Assembly (NCBI GenBank): GCA_037439425.1
Contig: JBBIWA010000016.1
Span: 25,385-89,384, forward strand
Source: JBBIWA01 sp037439425
GTDB lineage: Bacteria; Acidobacteriota; Blastocatellia; RBC074
Direction: 5' to 3'
Length of the DNA: 64,000 bases
The notes beneath the pieces are model-generated. The model was not told where the DNA came from. It ran no database searches and was given only the letters and a program-made list of their open reading frames with translations. Numbering within the stretch: position 1 is the stretch's first letter; each line of letters opens with the position of its first letter. The translations under genes and the position numbers were made by a program. Shown here in pieces: positions 9,176-18,656 of this stretch.

Positions 9176-11272
9176 CTAATCACCAAAAGCAGCTATAGCT
9201 TCTCCTTGGTGCGATTTCGACTTGCTGAGCGGCTCAATCTGTACCAGTTTGGGCGCCTCTGGCACTTGCTCCTTCAAGACGTATTGGCGATAAAGCCGCG
9301 CCATCTGCTCATCCTCCTGCTGCTGGCGCAGACGCTCGGCTCGCGCCTTGAGTCTCTCCTCGCGAGCGGTCTTGGCAATTCCCAACTCATCCAGATCATG
9401 CTGCGCTTCTTGCGTGATCAATTCTTCTCTGAGGACCAGCGAGTGGTTGGTGTCTTCCAGCGCCACTTTCCTGCCGCCGGCGAAGATCTCGTGGCGGCCG
9501 CGCTCCTCATACCATTTGGCCAGCGTCGCCGTCATATGCATCTTCTCGACAATTTGGCGCCAGCCAATGCCCGTATTGTAGGCGCAGAAAGAGATCTCGC
9601 CTTCCTGCGTGGCATAGGGAATGATGCACATCTCGGTGCGGCGGAAATCGTAATTGAACAGATCCTGAAACCACATCCCAGCGATAAACAGCACGTTCCA
9701 GCGATCATTGCGCCGCCGCTCAATGTCTTCTCTGGTGCGATCAGCCGTCACTTTGCCATAGTCTCGGCCACTGACTCCGAACCCTTTATCAAACTTCATC
9801 AGCATGCTCCAGAGATGGAAATACGTGGTGGCCTTGAAGGGATCATAGTTTCTGGCCACAGCCAAGATCATACCGAGGGTCGAGAGGAATTTGCCGCGGG
9901 CCGCATCATTGATCTTCATCACGTCTTTGGCCAGACGATCTACGTTGAGGAAGGCAGTGACCGGAGCCGCTTCTTTTGTCTTCTTGTCCACCATCAACGC
10001 CATGCCCACGCCGCAGTTGGGATGGCAGCCGCAGGAGAGTTGCCCCCAATCGGCATTGGGACCATGCACCAGGTCAGCCCAATCCGAAAAGGTGCTGATA
10101 AAGGAGAGCGGGAACCAGTCGCGTGCCGGCTCGCCCAGTCCCGTCTGCTTCTTGACGTCATGCGCCAGATGCGAAAGCGTATAGCGTTGCGCATGGCGAC
10201 GCTCATCGGTGATGGCTTCGTCGCGCCCGGTGAAAGAGACCGGTTGGAAAGAGCAGAAGGTGATCTGCCTGGGATTATCGAGCGCGAACTTGATGATGCG
10301 GCCGACCTGTTCGTTGTTAATCCCGTTGATAATCGTCGTCACCGGCACTACCTCAATGCCAGCTTCGAGCAGATTATCAATCGCCTTCATCTTCACATCG
10401 AAGAGATTGCCCACTTTGCGGTGCTCGTTGGCCGCATTGCCAATCCCGTCGAATTGCAGGTAAGCATAGCGCAGGCCGGCCTCGGCTGCCTTGCGGCAGA
10501 ATTCCTTACTCTTGGCAAACTCGATGCCGTTGGTGGCCGCCTGTACGCTGTTGTAACCTACCTTGCGCGCATACCGAATCGCATCCAGGAAGTAGGGCGA
10601 AAGCGTCGGCTCGCCACCTGAAAACTGGACCGAGAGCTGGCGGCGCGGTTTGATCTTAATAGCGTTGTCGAGCAGCGTCTTAATCTCCTCCCAGCTCAAC
10701 TCGTGGACGAAGCCGACCTGATTGGCGTCCATAAAGCAGGGGTCGCACATCATGTTGCAGCGGTTAGTCAGGTCTATCGTCAATACTGCACCGCGCCCAT
10801 GCAGAATGGTGCTGGAGCCGTGATTGTGCAAATCGGCGTCGTTATGCGCGCGCATGTCACGGCCCGGGAAAGCCTCCTCTAGATGCCGGTAAAACTCCGT
10901 GTCAATCGCCATAACATCTTCAAAGTGGCCGTGAATAGGGCAATCCTTGACCATCAAGATCTTGCCATCGCGCTCAATGATCTGGGCCTTGATCTGGCCT
11001 ACCGGCTCCTTGCGGAGAATATCGAGCGGCAACTCACCGTCGAGGATCTTCTTCCGAATTTCAGGAACGCACCTGGGGCAGAGCGAATCTGTGGTGCGCG
11101 GCCAGCCTAGCGGCGGTTTGGACTTCTGCCACGATTTGAGCAATGGCTGGTCAGCCCATTTGGGTGTGAATGAAGGATTGGGTTTGATGCGGTTGAGTCT
11201 CTCAAAAACAAACCAGGCCGCATTGGCGATATAGGTCAACCCCTTCTCAAGGTACTTTATTGGTCTATGCAT
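9176..11272 (-). CDS. Tes/MSS-like radical SAM lipid-coupling enzyme
   Basis: This 698-residue protein has the layout of the archaeal tetraether synthase (Tes) family and its bacterial membrane-spanning-lipid synthase relatives. Seen directly: an N-terminal metal-binding pair CPRC (65, 68) with CPIHGHFED (Cys111), then the radical SAM motif CNMMCDPC (172, 176, 179), SGGEPTLSP, CSFQPVSFTGR and a later CGCHPNCG cluster. In this family the enzyme joins the methyl ends of two lipid chains, giving a biphytane in archaea or a diabolic-type diacid in bacteria. The protein is longer than archaeal Tes and ends in an Arg/Glu-rich, probably coiled-coil tail (about 610-670). AAGGAG lies six bases before the ATG. 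Adjacent GeR/PlsA-like genes reinforce a role in ether or membrane-spanning lipids. Substrate specificity is inferred. Confidence 0.82.
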   Translation of the reverse strand: MHRPIKYLEKGLTYIANAAWFVFERLNRIKPNPSFTPKWADQPLLKSWQKSKPPLGWPRTTDSLCPRCVPEIRKKILDGELPLDILRKEPVGQIKAQIIERDGKILMVKDCPIHGHFEDVMAIDTEFYRHLEEAFPGRDMRAHNDADLHNHGSSTILHGRGAVLTIDLTNRCNMMCDPCFMDANQVGFVHELSWEEIKTLLDNAIKIKPRRQLSVQFSGGEPTLSPYFLDAIRYARKVGYNSVQAATNGIEFAKSKEFCRKAAEAGLRYAYLQFDGIGNAANEHRKVGNLFDVKMKAIDNLLEAGIEVVPVTTIINGINNEQVGRIIKFALDNPRQITFCSFQPVSFTGRDEAITDERRHAQRYTLSHLAHDVKKQTGLGEPARDWFPLSFISTFSDWADLVHGPNADWGQLSCGCHPNCGVGMALMVDKKTKEAAPVTAFLNVDRLAKDVMKINDAARGKFLSTLGMILAVARNYDPFKATTYFHLWSMLMKFDKGFGVSGRDYGKVTADRTREDIERRRNDRWNVLFIAGMWFQDLFNYDFRRTEMCIIPYATQEGEISFCAYNTGIGWRQIVEKMHMTATLAKWYEERGRHEIFAGGRKVALEDTNHSLVLREELITQEAQHDLDELGIAKTAREERLKARAERLRQQQEDEQMARLYRQYVLKEQVPEAPKLVQIEPLSKSKSHQGEAIAAFGD

Positions 11273-11435
11273 ATTATCTCCTTATCTTGTATACGATGCT
11301 TGAATGAGCCTGAAAACCCAACCGAGACCGCCTTGACCTCCTTGAGCCTGTTTGGAAGGCCAGCTGAAGCAGCGGTCGCGCATAAAGGCCAGATGGCCGC
11401 CTTCAGCAAGCACATGGCCAGTGATGAAAGTCAGA

Positions 11436-11708
11436 TTAAACCAGGCAGCCAGCCAGTTCTCGTTCCAGCTCTTCAGGCCGGACAGATTCACCGTTGTTGA
11501 GCCGCCTCAGCGCCCGCTCAATGATTGCTTTCCCCTCCTCTTTCTTGCTCTCTCTCAGAAAGCCATCGAAGAAGTGGTCGCCCGCCAGCGCCCGGTTGAT
11601 CTCCGTCTCTTTGTTATGCTCGTTGAGCTCCGTGAAGTAGACCACACGAAAGCGGCGGTTGTAGCTCGCCTCACGGTAGATCTCAAACATGATCTTGCTG
11701 GATTCCAT
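11436..11708 (-). CDS. small conserved-looking protein, unknown function
   Basis: This 90-residue charged protein is not recognised. It starts MESSKIMFEIYRE, has no signal peptide, no membrane segment and a single cysteine near the C-terminus, and is mostly predicted helix with many Glu, Arg and Lys residues. A GAAGAAG ribosome site precedes the ATG. It sits 46 bases after the activase gene and 163 bases before the Tes/MSS-like gene, on the same strand, so it is co-transcribed with the lipid operon. It could be an accessory or adaptor subunit for the reductase or the radical SAM enzyme, but only its position supports this. Confidence 0.6.
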   Translation of the reverse strand: MESSKIMFEIYREASYNRRFRVVYFTELNEHNKETEINRALAGDHFFDGFLRESKKEEGKAIIERALRRLNNGESVRPEELERELAGCLV

Positions 11709-11754
11709 ACTTCTTCAGCACGCGCGTGGAATCACTGACTACCACTCACCCAGG

Positions 11755-14700
11755 TCAATCCCCTGCCCCGATCTGACACGGAGTTGAGGCCACGGCAGGC
11801 AACACCGGCAGTAACAGACCCGGCCTGTGCTCGAGCTGCTGTTCAGTCTCCAGCTGCCAGCGCAGCCATCGCTCATACTCAGTCAGGCGCTCCTCGAGCG
11901 TCTTCAGCTTGCCCTTGTTGCTGATCATGTCCTCACGGTAACGCTTGAGGAAGTAGCAGATGGTTTCGACCCGAATCTTGATCGAACCGGTCGGCTTGTT
12001 CTCATCGATGTCCTTGAAGCAGAAGTAGGGCGTGCCCGAATTCTGGACGATCTCTTCCACCACGGTGTAGATCGGAGCATCGTGGCCGCATTTGAACGAG
12101 GACAGCTCCAACGCCACCAGATTCGGATGGCGGGCTGTGTACTTCGCCGCCCAGACCTTGCGGCTGGTATTCTCCGAATAGGAGTTCTTCCACACATCCT
12201 GAATGTCCATCGGATGCGAGATCAACCCGGCGCGCACCTCCTCGCCAAAGAGCCGCCACAGTAGATCGTCATCAATCGGCAGCGAGTCGATGGTGAAGAC
12301 CGGGTAGCCCTGTTTCTGGAATTCTTCAAGGATCTCGTGATTGATGCCCGGATCGTTGTGGTAAGGCCGTCCGAGCAGCACAATGCCGAGCCGGTCCTCG
12401 GCTTCCAGTTGATTCAATACCTCGCGCGCAGCCCCACGCAGCGTCACGTTGTAGAAGGTATCGAGCGCTTTGTAGCCCTCCTCAATCGCGCGATGGTTCT
12501 CTTCCGGGGTCAATCCGAGTATATCTTTGAAGGCCAGGTACATCTGCTTTTCGAGCAGGCGCGGCTCATCCACATTCAAAATGGGGTTGAGATAGCGCGT
12601 CCCCATCTGGGCAAAGAGGTCGCCCTCTTTGATAAAAGCGGCCTTGACTGCCTCGGGAGTGGCCGTCACGGTGGGACAAGCGCGGCTACCTACGGTCGCA
12701 ACCAGATCGCTCGGCAGAGCATCAATCATCGGGAAGAAGATAAAATCGAGCGGCTTCTTCCGGTGATGGACATAAAGCAGATTGTGCACGTGAGGGATGC
12801 CTACCTTCGACGGGAAGCAAGGGTCAATGGCGCCGCGCTTGGCGCCTTCCTTGTAAAGCTGCTCGGTCGTGTAGTCTGAGTAAACGAGATTCTGCGCCTC
12901 AATTCCTAGACTCTCAAAATAGGCTGAAAAGAGCGGATTGACCGAGTACTGATTGAGCACGCGCGGAATGCCAATGCGCATCTGGGAGCGCTTCTTGAGA
13001 AGTTCATTGCGCTGCTTTTGCGCTGGCCTCAGCGCGAAACGATGTGGTGGATCGGCCACCAGAGGCGGAGCCGTACTGCGCCAGACAGCCTTGGCTGCGA
13101 TCTCGACGAAGTTGGGATTGGCCGCTTTGACCGCGTCGAGACCTTTCTTGATGACCTTCATATCGTTGACATCTTCGACCAATCCCTTCTCGCAGCTGTT
13201 GCCCACGATCAAGCGTTTGACGCCCGGCAGGATCGGGATCTTCGACTTGCGCGGCGGCTCCTCCGCATCACTGTGCGCTACGTTGACATCAATGAAGGTG
13301 CGCAGACATTTGTTCTTGCAGAAGTAGCACCGCGTGTTCTCATTGCGGTGCGTGGTGTAGGAGATCTGCTGGACTTTGTCCAACCCGATGAAGGTTGTGC
13401 GGTGGCCATTCTCCCACAACCGGACAGCTTCAATGGCTGCGCCGATGGCCCCTGATTCGCCGCAATGCTCGTGCACGATGATGCGTGGCTGCACCTCCTT
13501 GCCCTTGAAGCGGGATTCGATGAAATCGACCTGGGCCTTAACAGCAGCTAGATTGTGCTGCGTGCCGCCTTGCAGGACGAAGTTGGTACCGAGGGCCGAG
13601 AGATTGGGGATCTGAGAGACATACAACCATATGTTCTTGGGCAGCACCGCCGCCAGACCTGCCATAATCTCTTCTGGCTTCCAGCCTTGGCGCTGGAAGT
13701 CTACAATGTCCGATTGCATAAAGACTGCGCAACCGTAACCGAAGGTCGGCATCGCCTGGGCACTGAAAGCGATCTCGGCATAATCTTCGACCTTAAAGCC
13801 GAAGCCTTCAGCTGTGGACTGGAGAAAGTAGCCATTGCCGGCCGAGCACTGCGTGTTGAGTTTGAAGTCCTTGACCTGGCGATTCTTCAAAATGATCAGC
13901 TTGATGTCCTGCCCCCCCACGTCGCAGATGACATCTACGTCTTTGTAGAAGCGCAAAGCAGACTCGGTGTGAGCAACCGTCTCCACCAGCGCCACATCTG
14001 CGCCCAGTACATCTTTCAAAATGTCTTTGGCGTAGCCGGTCGTACCGACGCCGAGAACTTTCAAGCTCGCGCCTTGATCGGTAACCTGACGCTCGAGTTT
14101 GGCAAAGACTTCTTTGGTGTCTTCTATGGGATTACCTTTCGAGAGCTGATAGGTCTTGACCAGTACGTTGCGGTCTTTGTCAATTAAGACTGCTTTGGTC
14201 GAAGTGGAGCCGCCATCCAAACCAATAAAACCCTCCACTACCTGGCCCGGCTTAAATGTAGCGGGGATAAATTTCTTGCGCTTGTAGCGCTCTTTGAAGG
14301 CGGCCAACTCCTCCTGGCTAGTAGAAAGGCCCCGGCTGCCGGCTTTCTTCTTCTCTTCGAGGCGACCGTGGTTGATGTAGTACTCCAGGTCCGCCCGGCC
14401 GCGATAGATGCCGACATGCTCCTCCTCTTGTTTCCCGAACTCGACTGCTCCGATAGCGGCAAAGTACTGGGCATTTTGAGGGACTTTGATCAGCTCTTTA
14501 GGATCGACCCCCGGCGGCAGCGGATAGTTGCGCTCCTCCCAGATCTTCGGGATGTTGTACTTCCAGGCCTCGACCATGCCGCGAATGTAAGTGTTAGGGC
14601 CGCCAAGCAAAAGTACTTCAGGACGCAAGGTATTGCCGCGCGTCAGCACGGCGAGGTTTTGGCCGACGATGGCTTCAAACAAGGAAGCCATGAGTTGATC

Positions 14701-15285
14701 GGGCGGCACGCCGAGCTTTTGCAGTGAGTTGATGTCGGTCTCGGCAAAGACGCCGCATTTGCCTGCCACCGGATGCAACTTGATGCCCCAGTAGCCCATC
14801 TCGCAGAGCTTCTCCGGCGGGATGCGCAATTTGGCATTGATCTTATCAATGACCGCACCCGTACCACCGGCGCATTTGTCGTTCATCGAGGGAATCTTCT
14901 TCTTCTTGCCGGTCTCCGGGTCTTCCTTAAAGATGATGATCTTGGCATCCTGCCCCCCAAGTTCAATCACCGACCCGGCCTCAGGATATAGCTTCTCGAC
15001 CGCCAGCGAGACGGCATTGACCTCCTGGACGAACTTGGCGCCGATCAACCGCGCGATGGTACCGCCGCCGGAACCAGTGATGAAGACGCGGAAATTTTGC
15101 TGCCGTGTCGGAAACTCAGCTTCGATCCTGCTGAGGAACTCCAGGCACTTCTCCGGTTGTTTGGTCTCATGGCGCTGATAGTCTTGCCAGAGGATCTGAT
15201 CCTGCACCGGATCTACAACCACCGCCTTCACAGTCGTTGAGCCAACATCTAGACCGATGTAAAGCTTCTCATAGTTATTGATCAT
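11755..15285 (-). CDS. double BcrAD/BadFG activase with DUF2229 (PlsA/GeR-like, N-terminal part)
   Basis: This 1176-residue protein has two ASKHA ATPase domains of the 2-hydroxyacyl-CoA dehydratase activator type. The first has LDVGSTTVKAV, GGQDAK and DKCAGGTG; the second has LDGGSTSTKAV, GGQDIK and QCSAGNGYF. Each CAGGTG/CSAGNG cysteine should ligate a [4Fe-4S] cluster. The C-terminal 500 residues match the DUF2229/activase-associated region (GIPRVLN, DPCFPSK, LLGRPYHND, SSFKCGHD). Such proteins use ATP to drive low-potential electron transfer. The large fused form is related to clostridial plasmalogen synthase PlsA and bacterial glycerol ester reductase GeR, which reduce lipid ester to ether bonds. 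Here the dehydratase-like part is a separate upstream gene. ATG 15285 is preferred; a TTG at 15375, overlapping the upstream stop, would add 30 residues atypical of the family. Confidence 0.85.
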   Translation of the reverse strand: MINNYEKLYIGLDVGSTTVKAVVVDPVQDQILWQDYQRHETKQPEKCLEFLSRIEAEFPTRQQNFRVFITGSGGGTIARLIGAKFVQEVNAVSLAVEKLYPEAGSVIELGGQDAKIIIFKEDPETGKKKKIPSMNDKCAGGTGAVIDKINAKLRIPPEKLCEMGYWGIKLHPVAGKCGVFAETDINSLQKLGVPPDQLMASLFEAIVGQNLAVLTRGNTLRPEVLLLGGPNTYIRGMVEAWKYNIPKIWEERNYPLPPGVDPKELIKVPQNAQYFAAIGAVEFGKQEEEHVGIYRGRADLEYYINHGRLEEKKKAGSRGLSTSQEELAAFKERYKRKKFIPATFKPGQVVEGFIGLDGGSTSTKAVLIDKDRNVLVKTYQLSKGNPIEDTKEVFAKLERQVTDQGASLKVLGVGTTGYAKDILKDVLGADVALVETVAHTESALRFYKDVDVICDVGGQDIKLIILKNRQVKDFKLNTQCSAGNGYFLQSTAEGFGFKVEDYAEIAFSAQAMPTFGYGCAVFMQSDIVDFQRQGWKPEEIMAGLAAVLPKNIWLYVSQIPNLSALGTNFVLQGGTQHNLAAVKAQVDFIESRFKGKEVQPRIIVHEHCGESGAIGAAIEAVRLWENGHRTTFIGLDKVQQISYTTHRNENTRCYFCKNKCLRTFIDVNVAHSDAEEPPRKSKIPILPGVKRLIVGNSCEKGLVEDVNDMKVIKKGLDAVKAANPNFVEIAAKAVWRSTAPPLVADPPHRFALRPAQKQRNELLKKRSQMRIGIPRVLNQYSVNPLFSAYFESLGIEAQNLVYSDYTTEQLYKEGAKRGAIDPCFPSKVGIPHVHNLLYVHHRKKPLDFIFFPMIDALPSDLVATVGSRACPTVTATPEAVKAAFIKEGDLFAQMGTRYLNPILNVDEPRLLEKQMYLAFKDILGLTPEENHRAIEEGYKALDTFYNVTLRGAAREVLNQLEAEDRLGIVLLGRPYHNDPGINHEILEEFQKQGYPVFTIDSLPIDDDLLWRLFGEEVRAGLISHPMDIQDVWKNSYSENTSRKVWAAKYTARHPNLVALELSSFKCGHDAPIYTVVEEIVQNSGTPYFCFKDIDENKPTGSIKIRVETICYFLKRYREDMISNKGKLKTLEERLTEYERWLRWQLETEQQLEHRPGLLLPVLPAVASTPCQIGAGD

Positions 15286-15371
15286 AGCTTTGCTCTCACT
15301 CCCTTGTTTCTCAGATACCGCCTTCAAAGCGGAACCGATCCCTAACCCCGTTGCTCGACGCAGCAGCTGCC

Positions 15372-17159
15372 TCAAGCTACAGCCACGCGCGCGCGGCGCT
15401 GCTGCTGCCTCAGCTCTGCCACGTGCTTGACAAAGCTCGCCGCCGTCCCAATCACTCCTTTGTAGTGCGGCAACTTGTAAAGCCCGCTCTGTAGTTCGGC
15501 ATGCTCATTGGCGTAATCCCGCACCTGCTCCAGCGTCAGGCCCGTCTCCTCCAGCACCCGCGCCATCTCCTGTTTGGCCTTCACCTTCGCTTCACCAAGC
15601 GCCATCTGGACGCGGCTGTGGGCATTGACTTCGCCTTCGCCTGAAGTCTCAATCGGCAAATAGATCATGTCCTTGTAGAGATTGACCACGGCCGATTGAG
15701 CGCCATCGGATTGGGTCGAAGGCATGCACCCGAAAGGTTTGAGTGAGAGCACCATATGGCAGAGGTCTTTGTTGGAGTAGTAAATGTTTTTGGCAACTTC
15801 CAGATGCCCTTCGCCGCCGCCCGCGCGGGAATTGTAGAAGGGATGCCCGAGACGCTGGAGTTCATACTGATCAGTTAAGGGATGCGGGACGTTTCGCAGC
15901 GCCTCGCGCAAGCGGTTCCATTCGCGCTTGAAGATCGCCTCAGCCAGCGTCAAGCGGGCCGTCGCTTTGCGCGTCTTGAGTTCATTGCTGAGGCGCTTAT
16001 CCAAGCGCCAGGCCGCCGGCATCGCTTCAGCCTCACTGACGCCTTTGCGGTCTCTATGCTTCTGCTTGGCCTGATGGATCATGTACATAATCCAGGTGCC
16101 AATCGGCTCCACCAACACCTGCGCGCCTTCACGTTCCAGGAACCGGAACATATTGAAGTTGCCGTCGCCCTCGGTAGTCTGGGCCCAGAATTCACCCGTG
16201 ATCTTCACAATCGGCTTGACGCGGGTGCGGTCAACTTTGACCTGAGCCAGTCGCTCGCCTACAGCCTTGAGTGCATCCGTGTACTCAGTGCCGTAGAGCT
16301 GATCAAGGAATTTACCAACGTACTCGGCCGTGTCGCCCAGCCGGGGCAAATTCTTGACAAACTGCCCAAGCTTGCCTTCCAGCGTGAAGGGCTTGCGCTG
16401 CCTCAAGACTTCGTGCAGCAAGTCCATGCAGTCGCGTAGCGCCAGATCAGTCGCGCCCGGCTCAACCTCAAACGGGCGGATCTGATAGCCCACATCGCCT
16501 ACCAGGTCTCCCATATTCATCGCGTTGAGGATCGCCAGGAAGAAGTCCAGGTTCATCTCCAAGCCGGCCTCGGCTTCGGCCTGGTTCAGACCGCCCGATT
16601 GCTGGAAGAGCAGAACGCGGAAGCCATCGAAGCCCGAATTACGCAATGCTAGCCTGTATTCGGCCTCATACATCCCGAAACGGCACGGACCGCAAGCGCC
16701 CGCCGTGAAGAAGACATATTTATCAATGATCTCCTGGCGCGACAGCCCCTGCTGCTCAAGCCCCTGCAGATACTGCACTAGATTGCCGACCGTAAAATAG
16801 GTGGGATTGCACTGGCCGTTGTTGCCATACTCTTTCCCCAACTGGAAAGCCTTCACATTGGGTGTGGGCAGGTTTTCGCACTTATAGCCCAAACCCTCCA
16901 GAGCGCCGTGGATCAGGTGCTCGTGACGCCAGGTCAGACCACCAAAAAGGAGGGTCGTATAAGCTCGTTGATCTTTGGTAAACGGATTCTCCTTCGGCCG
17001 AGTAAAATGATTGATCGTCTTCTCCTCAATGCCCAATTCCCTAACCAGCCGCGCTCGCTCTTCCTGAAGCTTCTGTTGGATGAGGCTCTCCCGTGAGGAG
17101 ATCTGAACCAGCGGCCTAAGCTGCGGGACAACGGTTTGTCTATCCACGTTCACTTTCAT
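15372..17159 (-). CDS. 2-hydroxyacyl-CoA dehydratase (HgdB)-like subunit (PlsA/GeR-like, C-terminal part)
   Basis: This 595-residue protein corresponds to the dehydratase/reductase-like C-terminal section of large activase fusions. Visible cluster-ligand candidates are QCNPTYFT, ACGPCRFGMYE and FGCMPS, with the conserved GNNGQCNPT and RFGMYEAEYR contexts. It probably accepts electrons from the double activase encoded immediately downstream and performs the reductive chemistry, which by analogy with PlsA/GeR would be ester-to-ether reduction of a glycerolipid. It is the first gene of the operon, with AAGGAGG seven bases before ATG 17159. It ends four bases inside a possible TTG start of the next gene, so the two products are probably made in balance. 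A different reductive dehydratase role is the main alternative. Confidence 0.82.
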   Translation of the reverse strand: MKVNVDRQTVVPQLRPLVQISSRESLIQQKLQEERARLVRELGIEEKTINHFTRPKENPFTKDQRAYTTLLFGGLTWRHEHLIHGALEGLGYKCENLPTPNVKAFQLGKEYGNNGQCNPTYFTVGNLVQYLQGLEQQGLSRQEIIDKYVFFTAGACGPCRFGMYEAEYRLALRNSGFDGFRVLLFQQSGGLNQAEAEAGLEMNLDFFLAILNAMNMGDLVGDVGYQIRPFEVEPGATDLALRDCMDLLHEVLRQRKPFTLEGKLGQFVKNLPRLGDTAEYVGKFLDQLYGTEYTDALKAVGERLAQVKVDRTRVKPIVKITGEFWAQTTEGDGNFNMFRFLEREGAQVLVEPIGTWIMYMIHQAKQKHRDRKGVSEAEAMPAAWRLDKRLSNELKTRKATARLTLAEAIFKREWNRLREALRNVPHPLTDQYELQRLGHPFYNSRAGGGEGHLEVAKNIYYSNKDLCHMVLSLKPFGCMPSTQSDGAQSAVVNLYKDMIYLPIETSGEGEVNAHSRVQMALGEAKVKAKQEMARVLEETGLTLEQVRDYANEHAELQSGLYKLPHYKGVIGTAASFVKHVAELRQQQRRARVAVA

Positions 17160-17173
17160 GCCTTGCCCTCCTT

Positions 17174-17209
17174 ACTTTAGTGACTGTGCTTGACTTTAGT
17201 GACTGTGCT
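17174..17209 (-). promoter_or_regulatory. direct repeat just upstream of the lipid operon
   Basis: The 17-base unit ACTTTAGTGACTGTGCT occurs at 17174-17190 and 17193-17209, a 19-base period of nearly two helical turns. It abuts the Shine-Dalgarno of the first operon gene, so it lies in the 5' leader or promoter. The tandem spacing suits an operator for a dimeric or oligomeric regulator, although chance duplication is possible. Confidence 0.4.
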
Positions 17210-18073
17210 CGCATCTGCGGCGCAATGCGCGTCCCTCATAAACATACCTGAGAGAGAAAAGCAGCCAACGGCTTGCGGCACACAAGATAATCCTCTACCA
17301 GGTAGCTTAACCTAGCTCAAGGTGATGCCAGCGTTAACTTAGGCAAACTCTAGCTTCCTGCTCTAAACTATACTTGTCTTACTAACCTTAGGAGATGGTC
17401 TTAAATGGTAAGTACCGCAATTATAAGTGCACTGATTACTATCCTACGAATGTCCCCACCGGTCCTTACCTAACCCCACTATTTATAACTAAGCTTAAAT
17501 TCTTTAGCTACAGCTGAACCAACCATACAGTTATGAAGTTCGCTCCTGCACCGAAATAACCACGTGAACAAGCTCTGAAGTCGCAACTCAAAAAACACAC
17601 CTATAACCCAGCTTTAGTTAACAAAAATTGACGGCAAGCTCTATTCCATAATAACGAAGACTGTGCTTCGGCAGGCTAAATCACTCCCCCTAGGGAGAAT
17701 ATCTCTTGTCATTGCTATAGTTATTCACTTAAAGAAAATTTAGTGAAGAAGCTTACATAAACTCGTAGAGAATAAGACAAATGTCATAATGATCCACACT
17801 CGACTTATCAGCTTATAGCGGAGCGTCATATTGCCCTGCTCTAGCTTATTTACTGACCGAGGATGAGTCCCAATGATCCATTAACTATCAGTTGTTCAAG
17901 GATGTTTACCCAAGGAGAGGTATTAGGATCACTAATTAATACCTTGTTGGTTTAAGGATGTTTGTCAAAGGGAGTTACCTTGTTACAGCAAGGTAAAGTG
18001 GTAGAGAGTAGAAAACAAAGGCCTCCCCTTAGCTCTTTACTCTTCGTCCTTTGCTCGTTTTCCAGGCTTGCTT
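17210..18073. other. A+T-rich gene-free spacer
   Basis: About 860 bases with visibly lower G+C than the rest of the window and no open reading frame that looks coding. It must contain the promoter of the minus-strand lipid operon. No riboswitch or tRNA was recognised. The A+T-rich composition may reflect an upstream regulatory region, an untranslated leader or a remnant of foreign DNA. Confidence 0.5.
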
Positions 18074-18328
18074 TCAAGAGAGGCTTTTCGTCCCTATCGA
18101 GCTCCAGCAGGCAGCGCACAGTCCCAGCTCTTTTTTGACGATGATGCGCCACTGTTGACATTTAGCGCAGCTGCCCCAGGATGAATCATCTTTAAGTTGG
18201 GGCTTTCCCACTTGCCCGCCTTTCTTCCTTCTTTTCAGTTGCAAATAGAAGAAGCTGTACACGCCCAGGAGGGCTACCAGCAGCAGTACTATGAGTAAGA
18301 GCATCACTATCAGCGTCAACTTCATCAT
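18074..18328 (-). CDS. small membrane-anchored zinc-ribbon protein
   Basis: This 84-residue protein has one strongly hydrophobic segment near the N-terminus (LIVMLLLIVLLLVALLG), then a basic KRRKKGG stop-transfer region. The C-terminal CAKC...CAAC pair sits about 18 residues apart, which fits a zinc ribbon on the cytoplasmic side. ATG 18328 (or 18325) is chosen over an in-frame TTG at 18343. The ribosome site is weak. No family is recognised and no operon partner is evident; it lies upstream of the lipid operon, separated by the A+T-rich spacer. Confidence 0.5.
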   Translation of the reverse strand: MMKLTLIVMLLLIVLLLVALLGVYSFFYLQLKRRKKGGQVGKPQLKDDSSWGSCAKCQQWRIIVKKELGLCAACWSSIGTKSLS

Positions 18329-18656
18329 AGCGCTCGCATTCAAGATCAGAACCTAGAGGAGCCCGATAATACCGATCCCGCCGCCCAAGTGGCATATGCA
18401 TATGGGAGACGGTCGAGGGCCTGACAGATACCCCTCCAGCCGGGGGAGTCGTCTCACCTCTTCTTGGAGCATACAGGCCCTCCAGTCCCAGCTCAAGGCC
18501 TCAGTGCGTAGATTCACTCCGAGCAGGAGATAAACCCACTCAGACTCGAATTGCACCCTCTGCACCACTTTCACACCCCGCGAGGCTCACACCCGCCGGA
18601 TCCGCTCTTGTCTCTCAGAGGCATCTCATCGACCGCCATCACTGCAATAGAAAAAA

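Noticed and set aside
9101..10621. Long plus-strand open frame (506 codons) opposite the Tes/MSS-like gene
   Set aside because: It is the antisense shadow of a gene with clear family motifs; its translation has no recognisable domain and low-complexity composition.
15286..15375. TTG start at 15375 for the double activase
   Set aside because: It would add 30 residues not typical of the family; ATG 15285 directly precedes the first ATPase motif. The overlap with the upstream stop keeps it as an alternative.
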